A program made the position numbers and the translations under genes. The notes below the pieces were generated by a model. The model was given only the letters and a program-made list of their open reading frames with translations. It was not told the DNA's origin and did not search any database. Positions 1 through 13,800 of a stretch of DNA of 64,000 bases are shown here, piece by piece; the first letter of the stretch is position 1, and each line of letters begins with the position of its first letter. The stretch spans positions 82,591,785 to 82,655,784 of the forward strand of contig CM048555.1 of assembly GCA_026413225.1 (NCBI GenBank), in the 5' to 3' direction. Origin of the DNA: Otis tarda. Taxonomy: Eukaryota; Chordata; Aves; Otidiformes; Otididae.

Positions 1-3000
1 GAGCAGGGCGAGGGGACGGCGTTAGGGGCCATTGCCCACCACGGCCCCCTGCCCGCCGTAGCTCTGCGCCCCGGCACCCGCCTGCGCCCCTGCGCCCTGC
101 CACGCAACACACCCCCCCGGGCTCAGTTTCCCCCACGGCTGAACCTGCTGTGCCGGAGACACCCAGAGACCTTCCCTTTCTTGGGACAGACCGATCGACG
201 GCCCCTGACCGGGTGCAGGGGGTATTTTGGGATGGGTCACCCTCAGCCGCCCCCACACCTTCTTTCTTATCCAGCCTCAGACGCTGGCGCTGCCTCTGCG
301 TTTCTCTGGGGCTTTACTCTGCTTTCTCCTGTTTCACCAGAGCTACTTTGCCTTAAATGCCTGCCCTGAACAGGGACAAACAGGCCGGGTCCCTCCGGGG
401 GGGCTGATCTGCTGCAACGGGTCTCCCTGTGCCCGGGACGCACTGCTGGTGGCTCCGCAGGTGCTGGCCATCCTCGGCAGTGAGGGCAGAGGAAGGCTCT
501 GGACACGCCAGCGCCCTGCAGTTGCCGGCCACAGCAGCAGGCTTCCCTTGCTGCCGCACTGCGACGTGCGCCCCGAGCAGGGCACGGCTTCTGGGGGTGC
601 TGCGCCATCCCCGCGGGGCTGCGGGATCCCCCTGGCTCAGACTAACACAGCCTGAGACTTTGCCCAGGACACACCGAGGGTGAGGAGCCGGCCAGCCGCC
701 TGAGCTGGGGACAGTGCTGGTGCAGGGGGCGAGCCCAGGGTCCCTGGGACGCCCCCAGAGAGGGGCTGCCTTTCCCAGTTTGTCCTGCCACCAGCACCGC
801 ACCCGGCCCGCACGGGCTGAGAGCAGCTGCAGCTGCAGGAGGTGACACGAGTGTGCCAGGGCTGTGCTGCTGCCTGTCACACCGCTAGCGATGCACAGAA
901 TTAGGGTGCCCCGTGTCTGGGTAGGTAAGAGGGGCTGTGCCCCCCACCACAGCCCGCAGGTTTCCGGCAAGCGCCGCAGCTCTCTGGTGTCCCCGCAGCA
1001 CCCTGCAGCGCAGGCTGGCTGCTGGTGGCCGCGTGCCGTGCAGATTCCTCACATGGAAAGCGCGCTGGTCTCCCCACACCAGCCACATCCCATCGGATCA
1101 GTGAGGTGCTGCGGTATGCGCCCGGGCCCATGCACGTGGTGTGGCTGCCCCGCACACGGGAGCGCCCCACGAGCCCCCGCGCAGCACGCTGACACCCCCG
1201 TCACCTCGCGCTGCAGGGACGCTGGCTGTCCCCAGCTGTTCCTAGGATAACGGGCCAGCCACGGCAGACAGCCCCTTGCAGGGGGGCAGCGTGGGAAGGA
1301 CCCCGCGTTCCCAGCGCAGAGGCAGAGGAAGGGCTGGGACTGCTACGGGGGTGCACAGCTGGCGCGTTTGTGCACGATCCTGGGATGGGACGCACACAGG
1401 TCTGCTCCCCTCTGCGGGCGATTGCCAAGGGTCAGTGCCAGCAGCGCTGCCCTGGCTCCTGGCACCCTGCGCTTGGGCTGGGCGCTGCCCCACTCCCCCT
1501 GCCCCGTGTCCCATGTCCCGTGTCCCACCGGAGCCTCTTCTCATCACGCGGATGGCAGTGGAGCCCAGAGGGACCCCGCAGCGGGAGCCTGGCGATTACA
1601 GGGAGCCACCTCGCTCAGATGTGACATCGCTCCCCGCTGCAGTGCCGCGTGGAGACAGGCTCGTCAGACCCAATTAGCGCTGAAGTCCCCCACGAGCTGC
1701 GGCAGGGTAGTTCATGGTGTAAATAAGCAGATAACAGGAGAGATGGATGCAGCGATGGATGCAGCACCGCTGCGGTGGCATGGGCAGGCAGGGCGGCCAG
1801 CACTTTGTATGAGGATGCTGCTGCGCAGCGGGGGCCGGCTCTGGGGCCCCCCCAGCCTGGAGGAGAGGGCGTCCGTCCCACGCACAGGAGCTCACAAAAG
1901 CACAGCGGGGCAGCGGCTAAACCGTCCCGTGTGCACACCGTGGAGCGCTGCTCGGTGCCAGCTCTGTGCTTACTCAGCAGAGTAAGCCTAATTAATAGCA
2001 AAATGGGAAGAAGCTGGGCCGGCCACCTGCACGTGCACAGAGGGAGACGGCGGGCTGCAGGGCCAGAGGGGCAAACGGGCACCCACGGACGCCTGGACTG
2101 GCAGAAGGCTCGGGCAAAACCGCGACGCCCCGATTCCCACAGGGCTGATGGGCCCTGGCCCTGTCACTGCACCAGGAGGCGTGAGACACCTTTCCCCGAG
2201 ACCGAACGGGACTGAGGAGAGAGGGCTGTGGAGGAAAGTCCTTCCACGCCAGCCCAGAGCCAACACCGGGGAGCAGAGCTGAGGCCCCGCGGTCCCAAAC
2301 CCCGGTGAGGGGCAGGACCCCCCCTGCCTGCAGCCCATCCGCAGCGTCTGTGCGAAGCTGGCATGGGGACAAGATGCAGCCTGGACTCGGAGCGAGCGAG
2401 CCCCCCCGCCAGCCGCTAATGAGGCTTCCCTGATACATTGCTTTTACAGAAGATAAACGCTCTGGCAGCGAACCGGAGCGGCTCTCCCAGCTGCAGCCAG
2501 CCAGCTGTCCTTCAGGAAAATCACCCCATCTTCTCCCGGGAGCGGGAGCTGCTCTCCGCAGAGGCACAGGCACCAGATTCAGGCCAAGTAACTCCAGGAC
2601 CCTGCCCTGGCCTTTCGACACCTGGCAGGAGCTGGCAGCAGAGCCGCGAGGTGCCTGCACCCGTGCCGGCAGCACGCTGGGGTAGAGCTGGCACCATGTG
2701 CCAGAACTGCTCTTCGGCTGGCCTGGCGACCTGAGCCCTGCTCTGAGGGCAGCGAGCACCCGTGCCCCTCCAAATCTGCCGCTGAGGGGTCCTGGCACGC
2801 CGCCGGCCATCAGCCAGGGACAGCTCAGACCTGGACAGGGTGGGACCCTGCAGCCCCTCGCGGCTCGAGGTGCCCTGAGCATCCACCTGCCAGGGGGCAG
2901 GCGATGGACACAGGCGGGCAGGTCCCCAGCACAGTCCCCAGGACTGGGCACTCGCAACTGCCCCGCATCTCTGCCTCTGAGCCGAATCAGGAGCCTGAGG

Positions 3001-3057
3001 GGTGGAGGGGAGCAGGGCCCCGCCGGCAACGTGCAGGGTGCCAGAGCTGGCTCCTAC
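1..3057. other. Non-coding stretch left of INSYN2-like exon 2
   Basis: This is GC-rich intron of the DOCK gene and, on the minus strand, intron or downstream region of the INSYN2-like gene. I looked for the last INSYN2 exon (expected SVE-D-F start and a basic, Trp-containing end) and for upstream DOCK exons and found neither. Confidence 0.5.
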
Positions 3058-6000
3058 CTGTAGATGATGCAGGCACAGTCCCGGCAGGTCCCACAGTTGG
3101 CGATGTCTTGCCCTGTCCGGTACGAGTGTCGCCTGCAACAGAGCAGAAGTGCTGTGAGCCTGGAGACCTGGCCTCCATCTGCCCGGGCCTCCCCTGCCGC
3201 CCATGGGCCCCTCATCTCGAGTTCAGGAGCTGGGACTCAGCTCCTCTTCTCCCCAGGTCCCAGCTCCTCTCCTCCTTGGGATCCAGCTCCTCTCCTCCCT
3301 GGGATCCAGCTCCTCTCCTCCTTGGGATCCCAGCTCCTCTCCTCCCCGGGATCCAGCTCCTCTCCTCCCTGGGATCCAGCTCCTCTCCTCCTTGGGATCC
3401 CAGCTCCTCTCCTCCCCGGGATCCAGCTCCTCTCCTCCCTGGGATCCAGCTCCTCTCCTCCCCAGGATCCAGCTCCTCTCCTCCCAAGAGACGCTGTCTG
3501 ATGCCAGGCCAAGCGCAGTGCCTCTCAGCTCCACAGTTTCTCAGACGGTTGCAAAGCAGAGACAGGCACAGCAGAAGCCCTGAATCCTTCACACCTCCTC
3601 TTTCATCTCCATCCCAGAGCTCCATCTGACGCCCATGGCCACCCCAGGCCCCGTGCATCTCCCCACACATGGTGCCACAGAGGGAGCGAGACCGTGGGCA
3701 GCGCACGGCTTTTGCGGGGCACTGCGGCACACAGCAGTGCCCTGACAGATGGGCAGAGGGAGATGCTCCAGACTAATCGCCAGCCCACGCCACACTCAGG
3801 AGTTAGCTCTTTTTGATGCTTCCGCACCAGAGAAGCATCCTCCTCCAGGGAAGGTGCAGGGGACTCCAAGCTGACGAGCCCCGACGCTCAGCTCAACCCT
3901 GAAGCGGTCCTCCTCCCCGATCGCACCCCGAATGGTTCTGCTGCTGGTGCCGAACACCAGCGCCAGTGCATCCCTGGGCCAGTTGGGCCGTGCCAGGGCT
4001 GTGCCAGGGCTGTGCCGGCGAGTGCTCCCCAGTGCTGCCCCAACTCCGGTTGCTCTCAGAGGTGTAAGGAAAGGGCTGTACAAAATGCTTTGGTCACCCT
4101 CGCGGACTCTGTCTCCGCAGCTCCATTGACCCCTTAGGCAGCGCAGGCTCTTGAGAAAACACCCCCGTGTCCCACATAGCAGTCACATCTTCCTGGTTAA
4201 ATCTTCCTCCTTTTGCTCGACCTTGATCATGATTGTTCTCAGCCCTCAAAAACTAGGTCTTTGAGTGCACCAAATTATATATTACAATGGGGATTATACT
4301 CTTGGCACATAAATTAGATCACGATACCGTTTATATATAAATATATAAGGGGTGTGTATGTGTGTGCGTGTGCCTGCACCTAACGTTGTGCAAGCCGCGC
4401 CTCTCTACCAGGGTGAGATCTAGCCCTGAGGGATGCTGGCGGTGGAGGCGCCTGGACCCTGCAAGGATGCGTTACCCGCGGAGCGGTGCTGAGGCTGGTG
4501 GCACGGCTCTGGTTCACGGCGGGCACCTCGGAGCCTCCGCGCGCCTGTAGGATGCTGACCCGTGTCAAACGAGGCCATGCTGTTCCTTAGCATCAGGACA
4601 TTAGGATAAATTTTTATATGATTTCCTATCCCATTCCTTATGTCTCCGGGCATCTTGTTTGCTCATTTGACTGCAACAGTGTACAGAGCCGAGATCTTAA
4701 TTAAGCTGCCCGCAGTGAAGCTAAATCAGCTTCCCAGGCAGACAAACTCAGTTCTGCCCACGGGAGCAAACCTGCCCTCTCGACAGGCACCGCTCTGCAC
4801 ATGGTCTTGCCGTACCCCGTGGGGACCAGGCTCAGCATGGCTGTGGCACGGCCACAGCACGGCCACGGTGCAGCCGCGGGCCTGTGGGCACCAGCGTTGC
4901 GGGCAGGGGGTCACTGTCCTGGGGGCAGCAGACCCCCGTGCAGCCCTGACAGGCGAGGGGCAAGTGGGCTGTGTGTGCACCGCTGCACTTGGCCGTAAAC
5001 AGTGCGTTTTCAGCACTGGGCTCTGAAAAGCCAGGAGAGCGCAGGCGGGGCGCGGGGCTCCCTGGGAGCCAGGGCGTGCTGAGCTGCTCCCCTTTTGGGG
5101 TGATTGGGGCCGAGCCCCGGACCACGCTCGCTCCTCTCTGCTGTGGTCACCCCAGGGCTGCTGGCAGCTCCCGGCCTGGCTGGGCACACACGGGCTGCAC
5201 CCATGGCGGGGCCGCCTGCGGCAGGGAGGGAGCGTGGCGCTGCACGCCCTGCCTAAACGCCTGAGAGCGCGTGCACGCTCTTGCACACGCCTCTGTGGTA
5301 TCCACACCGCCTCTGTTGCCCCTAATTGGAAGGAGGTACTTAGCGGTTGTTTATTTTAGATAAAACAATTAAACATGTGTGCAGGCACCAGGGCCAGGAC
5401 TACCAGGCGCTGCTCATCTGGCAGGTCTGTGTGCCACCCTGCCTCCCAAAAACCACGTGCCAAGGCAGACACACCAGTACCGCTGCGGCACACACCGAGC
5501 AGGGTGTCCCTGGCAGGCTGGACCCCTCTCCACCTGTGAGGCCAAACGGATGAGCTCTCCCGTCCCCAGGCCACCCTCACGCGGCTGAAGCACAGCACAG
5601 CTGTTCCCAAAATGCCGCCTGGGCACGGGGGATGCTCCACAGCATCACAGCCCCCACCACCCCATGGCAACTTTGCAGGACGTTGCCAGGACTGGTACGG
5701 GGTCAGCAGCTCCTCACATGTCTAGGGAGGTTGGTGGCCCTTGTGTGAGATGAGTTAGGAGGGTCTCAGCTCTGGGCTATCACAGATGAACCTCTAACAT
5801 CTTGCGCCATTTAGCAAATCTACCTGTGAGCGGGTCTTGTGCAGGGCAGGGCAGGACGCGGGTGCGTGGGCACCTCCCTGGGGCACAGACACATCAGTCA
5901 CTGGGGCACTGGCCCCTAAATTTGTGCCTTAGGGAACTCGGAGGCACACATTGTCCGGGGGGCTGCCATGGCTGGGCTGAGCCTGTAGTCGGGACGCCAC

Positions 6001-7833
6001 ATCCCGGGTCTCTGCTCCCAGTGACCGATGGGCATGCCAGCTGTGCCAGAGCTGGACAGGGGACCCAGCCCCCCCTCATCCCCCTGGCCTGCTCCCCCCT
6101 GCACCCTTTCCCTGGGCACGGAGAGGGCACCCAGGCACACGCAGAATGAGCTGGGGCGGGCGAGACATTGCACCAAGTTGCGGTGTCCTGTGTACGTGGA
6201 CGGCAGCTCTGAGTTTCTCAGACCAAAACGCGGCTGGGCGGCAGCAGCACCCAAATCTCCAGCAAGACCCCCGCCATGCTCCATCCACAGCTCCCCAGGG
6301 ACACTGCCCCCCCAGCCCCCATCCCCATCCCAGCCGGCTCACCCGTCCCGCTGGGCCTCCTTCTTCTCCAGGTCTTGGATGACGTCCAGCAGCACCCGGA
6401 TGGTTTGTTGGCTGGTCTCCAGCACCCCTTCCAGGGACTGCAGCTGGGACTGCAGGTCCCTCCGCTCCCCGGGCCCCCGGCGGCCCTCTCCCTGAGATGT
6501 CCGGGCATTCTCGTCTCCCTGCTGGTGGTCCCGCCGGCCCCTTGGCCGCCACCACCAGCTGCAGAAGGTCCTGGACGTGGCGCAGCGTCTCTGACTGCTC
6601 GGCGGTGAGGCAGGGCTGCCCATGCCGGGGGACCTCCAGTGCCCGTCCAGCCGGCTGCGTCCCCTCCGGCCCTGCCCAGCCGTGCCTGGGCTCAGCGGCA
6701 CGTAGTCGGCTGCAGATGCCGTGGGGGTCCGAATGGCTGAGTGCAGCTGGTGTCTTCTCTGGCGCAGTGGCAGCAGAGCTGTGCCAGCCCGGCGCTGGCG
6801 GGATGGGGACCGGAGAGGTGCAGCAGGGTCCCCCCCAGGGCGTGCCGCAGAGCTGGTGCTGGGGTGGTGGGGGGTCCCGCGGGGGGTTGCCCTGAGCTGG
6901 CTGGCGGAAGCCGTGGGTGTCCGTGGCAGGGACGGTCTGCTGGCGGTGCGGTGAGGGCTGGGGCGGTGGGCGCCCACGGGGCAGGCTCCGCTCTGAGTCG
7001 CTCCGGCCGAGCCCCCGCGACTCGGCGGGCGGCCAGGGCTGACCGCAGGGCACGGAGGCTGGGCGCGGGGGGACCCCACGGCCGTGCCCGGGGTTCCCGC
7101 GGAGCCGGACGCAGGCAGGGGGTGGCGGGCATGATTCAGGGGCGCAGCTCCGCGCTGGGGAGGCGCAGCGGGCAGTGGGGCACCCAGCCGCGCCCTGATA
7201 AGGGGGACAGGGGTCCCTGGGCGGTGGCGGTGGCACGTGGCACACCGCGGCGTGCTGGGCGAGGGCTGCGGCACGGTCACGCGTGGGGAGGCTGCCGGGT
7301 GCCCGCGGGGGCGCAGCACGGCCGGCGCCGGTGGGCGCAGCCGCCCCCGGGCACCAGGCACTGCCCGCAGCAGCAGGCAGCACGGCGTCGCCGGCCACGT
7401 CGCACACGCTGGTGCTGCGGGGCTGGGAGGCCGGGAAGGGCTTCTGGAGGCTGGGGGAGGTCTGGATGGCGGTGCTCATGCAGCCCCTCCTGGGCAGGGG
7501 CAGCGTCAGCGAGCCCGGCGGCGCCTGAGGCCAGCTCCGCCGCGAGGCACAGAGAGCCGCCGGCTCAGGGGCGTCCCTGGGGGGCGGCGAGGCACGTGGG
7601 GTGTTGGGGCCGGGGGCGGCCGCGGGCCCCGGGCCGGGGCCAGACCCCTGCCCCGCGCCGCCCTCCACCAGGTCCTTGAAGCGGACCTGCTGCGTGCGGT
7701 TGCGCCGGCGCTTGAGGCGGCTCTCGACGTCGGGCGAGTCGCGGTTGAGCAGCACCGAGCGCACCGTCATGGCTTTCTCCTGGCCGGCCTCGCCGGCGGG
7801 GCCCGGGCCGGGAAGGGGCTCGCGGCTGACCAT
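3058..7833 (-). CDS. INSYN2-family gene (INSYN2A/INSYN2B-like), nested antisense; 3' exon missing
   Basis: INSYN2A and INSYN2B (old names FAM196A/B) are inhibitory-synapse proteins linked to gephyrin. Exon 1 runs from the ATG at 7833 to 6343 (donor GTGAGC). Its start MVSR resembles INSYN2A, followed by a basic stretch and QVRFKDLVE. Further on are AIQTSPSLQK (INSYN2B-like), a Pro/Ser-rich middle, TAEQSETLRHVQDLL, and a coiled-coil end with TIRVLLDVIQDLEKKEAQRDG. Exon 2 is 3132-3058 (acceptor TTGCAG, donor GTAGGA) and gives SYRTGQDIANCGTCRDCACI, the hallmark C-terminal block of the family. Splice phase between the exons matches. The homologous reading changes frame once between about 6545 and 6500, so either an indel or a real break is present. 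The exon expected to begin SVE-D-F was not found and probably lies left of position 1. Features of both A and B are mixed, so I assign it only to the family. Confidence 0.82.
3239..3486. repeat. 23-24-bp minisatellite
   Basis: About ten tandem units of CCAGCTCCTCTCCTCC plus (C/T)(T/C)GGGAT lie in the INSYN2-like intron, starting 107 bp upstream of the exon-2 acceptor. The pyrimidine-rich strand is the plus strand, so the transcript of the nested gene would carry the purine-rich strand. Confidence 0.85.
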
Positions 7834-10800
7834 GGCTCAGGGCCCCGGGGCCGCTGCCCTGCGGGGGGGCGCTGCGGCAGGGCGCGGGGGGCCGAGAACG
7901 GGCGGCCGGAGCCCTGGGCTGCACCCGTTCCCGGAGCTGCCCGGGGCGGCGGGCGGCCTCATCCCGCGCGGCCGCGGAGAGGGGATGCTGCGCGGGAGGC
8001 GGGCGGGGGGCTGCTGGGCATGCTGCCCACCGGCCGGCCCTACACCCCCCGGCACGCCGCCCCGACAGCCCTGCCCGCCGCCCTGCCAACCCCACGGTGC
8101 CGGCAGCCCATGGTCCCGCCGGCGTCCGCCCTGGCTCAGTGCTGCCCGCGGCGGGCTGCCCGGTGCCGGCCGCCCCTGCCCATGGCTCCCGGGGTGCCGG
8201 ACCTGTGGGGACAGAGAGAGGTGGGTGAGTCCCGGCCCCGCCGCAGCCCCCCGAGCACCGCTGGCCTCTGCCCGCCGCTGCGCGCCCCCTCCCAGCCCCG
8301 TCATCACGGAACGCGAAGAGACAAGCTTTGATCTCCGGCGCTGCCTCTTCAGCACAAAGGGAGACTGAAAAAAAGAAACCCCTTTAGCATAAACACGGCA
8401 CAAGTTCACAGCTCAAATCAAGCAGAAGCGGCTGTTAAAAATAGCTCTGCCTCGCTGGGGCTGGTGCCTCGTGTTCGCGGGGCGCTGGCAGCGGAGGGCA
8501 GGCACGGGGGGCTGCGGCGTGCGGGCACGGGGGGGCTGCTGCGTGGGATGGACGGACGTGGGGTACCGGCTCTGGACAAGATGTGGGCCGCCCAGCCTGC
8601 GTGGGGTATGGCTGGAGTGCGCAGAGGACCTGAGGTGTGTGGGGCAGGGCCAGACTGGGCACAGCCCCCATCCCGTACGTGGCACGCAGCAGAGCTGCGG
8701 CAGGGCTGGCTGGGCTGCAGGGGGGGGGTCCAGCTCCGTGGGCGGGGGGCGAGACTGTGACTCGGGGACCTTGAGCCGCCTCAGGTGCGCGAGAACCAGC
8801 CGAGAGGGAGAACGGGCATCGCAGCTGCGACAGTGACTGCGGCGAGACCGGGAGTTTGCTCCCAGCCCCTCACCGCAGAAAAGGGGGGTGGCTGGTGTCC
8901 CCCCAGCTCTCACCCGGGCCCTGCCGCAGGGCTGCGGCTCAGGGAGGCTGCAGTGGGGCTGCCTCCAGAGAGCGAAGTCTCCCTGGGCATCGTACCTTCC
9001 GCCATCGCGCGGCCCCACGCAGCCTGCCCGCATTGACCGCAGACCTCTGTGCACCCTGCCTCACGGGCAGGCACGCAGCACAGCTCCCGCTCGCCAGACC
9101 ACAGCCGGGACCCGGCTGCAGGACCGAGGGCGCAGGAGCGGGGGGCTGCCCCTGGGCACAGGGGATCACACCCGCCGTGTCCCCATCCCTGCCATCCTCA
9201 GTGCAGCTGTGCAGGGTGCCTCCTCCCTGCGCAGGCATGGCAAACCTCCCCCCACAGCCCTGTCCCAGCCATGTCCCCCTCCATGCCCACCTTGCTCTGC
9301 CCACCCTGGTCACTGGCTGCTGTCCCAGCTCATCAGGCTGGCTGGGCACGCAGGGGGCCCTGCCCGGCATGCCCCCGGGAGTGGAGAAGGCTGACGACTC
9401 ATTTCAGGAAGCAGCGCCAGGGACAGGGTGGGAGAGATGGAGACGCCAGCTCCAGCGGGCAGCAGCGCTGCTTTGCCTGGCAGCTCTGTGCCCCCGCATT
9501 CGAGGTCTGACAACACCCAGAAGCATCGGCGGCATGGGTGAGGAGCGGAGCACCGTGGGCTCCCTCGCGGCCTGGGCTCACGTCCTTGGACCACGTTGTG
9601 TCCCACATCTGGCAGCGTCGCGCCTGGCGCCAGTGGCCCCCGTCCTGGACTACAGCCCACTGCTCCCCCGGCGCCCCTGCACCCTCTTTGGCCCGCCGAG
9701 AGGGGAGCCTCTCTTGCTCCGCAGCCCTCCTGGCCCTTGCTGCAGATGGACACCTGGCACCAGCCCCCTGGGACCCCTCGCTGTCTTGCCCTGCACCCAC
9801 TGTAATGAAACAGCTGACTCAGCACAGCTGCCTGGAGTCACCCCGCACCAGGAACAAGCAAACTTCCCGCATACTGAGCGCCTCGGTGCCCCCGGCTTCC
9901 CCAGGCCACCCACAAGCCACCGGACCCCAGAGTGGGGGGCTCTGCAGCCCTTCCGGCCCCAGGCCCAGCGCCTCTGTACGGCGTTAGTCGGGATGCTGCT
10001 CCACACGCCTCCCAGCCGCCCGGCGCTTTTCTTCCCGAGCTTGGAGCCATGCCCAGACACCGGGAGATGTTTGCGAGGCAGGACGCGATGAAGACACAGC
10101 GGAGGGATGGGGCACCTCGTTAGTATGGACAGCAACAGGCGGAGGAGAGAGCTGGCTCAGAGATGGAGCCAGCACCGCTTGCCCCCGCGCCCCGCGCTCG
10201 CCGCAGGCTGCGTGCGAGTCCGGGAGGAGCAGCCCTGCATTCACGCCTGCCAGCACCTGCCCAGGACAGGGCAGAGCCCGCCGGGATGGCGAGGGGCCAC
10301 AGGCCAAGCCCCTGCCCAAGGCCTGGCTGCAGCCGCGGGGTCAGCTCGCCCCCTTCGCGCTGCAGCGATGGCTGATGCCCAGAGCTCAGCGCCCCTGGCC
10401 CAGGTCGCCCTTCAGCATCGCTGGCTGCGTCTGTGCCAGGGAGGTGACACGCCGAGTGGCACAGGGGGGCTGGCTGACAGGTCTCCGTGCTTGCGACCAG
10501 CATGGCCGGGCTGGGCGCTCCCGGAGGGCAGCCTGCGCAGAGGGTGCCAGGAACGGCTCCAACAGCCGCGTGTGGGGCAGGAGCACTTCCGGCAGCCCCC
10601 GTCAGTCTGCAGCGGGACCTTGCTGAGCCACGGCCGACGGCAGAGCGAGACAAGGCTGTTCCACTGCCTACGCAGCAAACGCAGTGCTGTCAGTCAGCGC
10701 GGCCTCCACCGAGGCACCCTCTGCCTCCCGAACCGCTCCGCTGGAGAGATCAGAGACGAGGCACAAGGACAAAGAAATGTCTATAAATTATACATACACT

Positions 10801-13800
10801 AACTCCAGTTGGGAACCGCTCTGAGGATGTCAAACACCAAAAGCTAGGACCCTCCCCTTCGTCTCCCAGCGTACGCTTTATGGTATGGTTAGATTTAGCG
10901 CCGCATTCGGGCGCTCTTTGCCGCATGCCAGCATCGTCACATGCTGGTAGCGAGTCCTGCTGTGGGGCAGAATGGGGACTGCGCTGCCCAGCAGCTGCGG
11001 TATCTGATGGGCTCCCCGTACTGTAGCTGAATCCGAGGAAACCACTCTGCCGATGGATCCGTCTGGAAGCATGGCTCCAGGGACGCTTTGGATGCACAGA
11101 AAGGGCCTCTGGGAAGGGGCTGTGCAGGAAGCAGAGGCACCCAGCACCCACCCGCACCAGTGTCTTCCAGCCACTGTCCTCAAGCATCTTTACTGGGAAA
11201 TGGCACTCAGCCCCCTAGAGCCACGCGCTGACCCACCCTCCCTGCGTTTAGGTACCCCAGCCCGGGCACCACGTGTCCAGCACGCAGCCAGCCTCCCCAC
11301 TCGCCTTCCTGTGCCCCACCAGCTCCCCCGCGGACACCCCAGTACGGGGGCCTGGGCTGGTCGGACTGGAGGAGCAGGAGCGGGGATGTCCAATGCCACC
11401 CGACCCCAACAAGGTACCCAGGGCCCCGGCCAGTCCTGTGGGGCCGAGGGCTGTCGGGAGGACAGCTGTTTGTCCCAGCTGCGGCGTGGTGGGTGACGCT
11501 CACTCTGTGCAGGCAGCCCTCAGCAGCTCCCTGCAGTACTCAGGGGCAGGGCGCCCTGCCGCGGGCTCCTGCCTGCCTGCCAGCACCCAGCTGAGGAGGG
11601 GGCTGCGCGACGCCCCGGGCTCACCGCTCTGCTCTTGTGTGCCATGCTGAGCTCTGCTGCGGGACAGGGGACACCGGAGTCCTCCTTGGGGCGCGTCGGC
11701 GGAGAGTGGCCTCGGGAGAGCCCGTGCCTGGGAAGGGGCAGCAGCAGAGCCCTGGCGCAGGGGGAGGCCAGGGGGCATGGGTGGGCTGGCACAGCCACGG
11801 CACGCGACCGCCAGCCGAGGCCGGCTGGGAGCAGCGGTGAGGGAACGGGCTGGGAGCTTGACCGGTAACAGCTGAAGGATGGCAGTATGTACCAGCCATG
11901 CCAGTCACCACAGGGCCACAGAGAGCACGGCTCATCAACCCATTTGCTGTCTGTTTTGATGAGGTTCCAAGTTTGGACGGTGAAGGTAAAAGCCTCAATG
12001 GAGCGGACTTGGATTTCTGTGAGGCATCTGACATTTTGACGAAGAAAGCAGAATAATATGAAAGCGATGTTGCACACATTAAATGGATTAAAAACTGGCT
12101 AACCAGCACGTCTCAGGACATAATCATCTGGCGATCATCGCCAATTAGCCGTGCTTCTGCCCGGTCCTGCGGAGCAGCAGCCAGGCCCCGTGTGGCACTG
12201 GCTGTCACGGACCTCACTGGAAAAAACTCAGCATTGAGGAAATGTGAGGATTACACCAAGGCTGAGAGAAGGGCAAGGAAGGAAAAAGACAAATGCGGAT
12301 CCGTAAGAGGAGCACAGAGCGGACGCTGCGCAGGAGCGGTCTTTGCGCGGGAGCCTCAAGCTCCTCTCCAGCCCAGCAGGCAAAGCGCAGCAAACGCAGC
12401 GGCTGAAAACCGGGGGTCAGTGCAGCCAGAGGAGTGACTTCCTTAAAAAGTGAGGCCAGCCTGCGCTAGAGCATCTCGGAAGGGATTTGCACGGTCCTGG
12501 ATCCACTGTTTTGGCAATTTTTTAAGGTCTGAGTGTTTTTCTCCTCTAGTTGGTAGGGGAATCACAAGCGCAGAAATAAAGTGAGACAGCAGGTCACACC
12601 GGATGATGTATGGATAAAACTAGATGACGCAGCTATAATGCAATAGATGACACGAGTACTTTAGCGGTGGGCTCCCTGGCTCAGCTGGACATTCAACACA
12701 GTTGGGAATGATGTCTCCTCTGCTGACGGAGCCCTGGAGCCAAGGAAGCGTCAGGGACTGCTTCCTATGACCTGGCCATGGACACCACTGAACTCCAGGT
12801 GCTGACTCCCACCCAGTCCTCAGACTCTCCTCACTCCCCACAAACATTAGACACTCCTCAGGACGATGGGGATTTGTGAGCAGTGCTGGCGCTCTCAATC
12901 ACACATCAACCCAGTGGCCATCCCCAGCCCGGAGCCCTTCGGATCCAGGAACCTGCTGTGCCACTTTGGATGGCGGGATCCAAACCCTGGTCCCCATCAC
13001 CGGTCTGTGCTTCGCCTGCGCTGCCAGCTCCTGCCTCAGCCCCTAAAGAGCTGGAGAATCTGCCCCTGAAGAGCCAACGGCCCCACGCCTGGGCGGCTCC
13101 TCCTTGGCCGGTACCGACTGATGGCGGATTCTCCTCTGAGAGGGAAGCACTAAATCTTCGGGTTTTGTATCCTGAGACTCGTCTCTCATAGGCGGCAGGG
13201 TTGAGCTCAGAGGAACAGAGCCCTGTTTCACACCGTCCTGTCCAGAAAGGTACCTGCCCCCACCAAAAATACTGCAGAGCAGAGGTAAAGCCTCTAGCTG
13301 CCTCCTCCTCCTCTGGGCAGCAAGGCCTGGCTCAGCTCCTCCTCTGGACTCGAGGGATGTCCGTGTCCTGTGGGAAAGACCAGCCCAGGACCGAGGAGGC
13401 TGCTGGGCAGACCCCAGCCCCGGCCATCGAACAGCGGGGCTGCAGGCACCGACGGAGGGTCCAGCTGCCCCCTACACCCGTGAACAACCCTACCCGCCCC
13501 CAGCCAGCCTCGGCCCTTTCTCCACCCATCCTCCACTTCATCCTTCTGGTAATGTCTGTGGCAGAGGGAAAACCAGAGCAGACACATAAATCTTCTCCTC
13601 GGGACACAGGAAGCCAGGAGATTAGATTTATGAGAGAGGAAGTCATATTCTTCTAGAACTGCAGAAGAGAACAGCTAATTACCCAGCTCCACTCACTGGG
13701 TACAACGGCTTCTCTTGGGACAAAACCTTTGCTCTTCCTAATCTCTGGAAAGGAAAGAGGTGCTGCTGGTGCTGAGCGGGCGGCTCCAGAGGACGAGGCG

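Noticed and set aside
3064..3629. Overlapping Ser/Pro-rich open frames on the plus strand at the 23-24-bp minisatellite.
   Set aside because: They are produced by the repeat itself and run antisense to the INSYN2-like exon 2.
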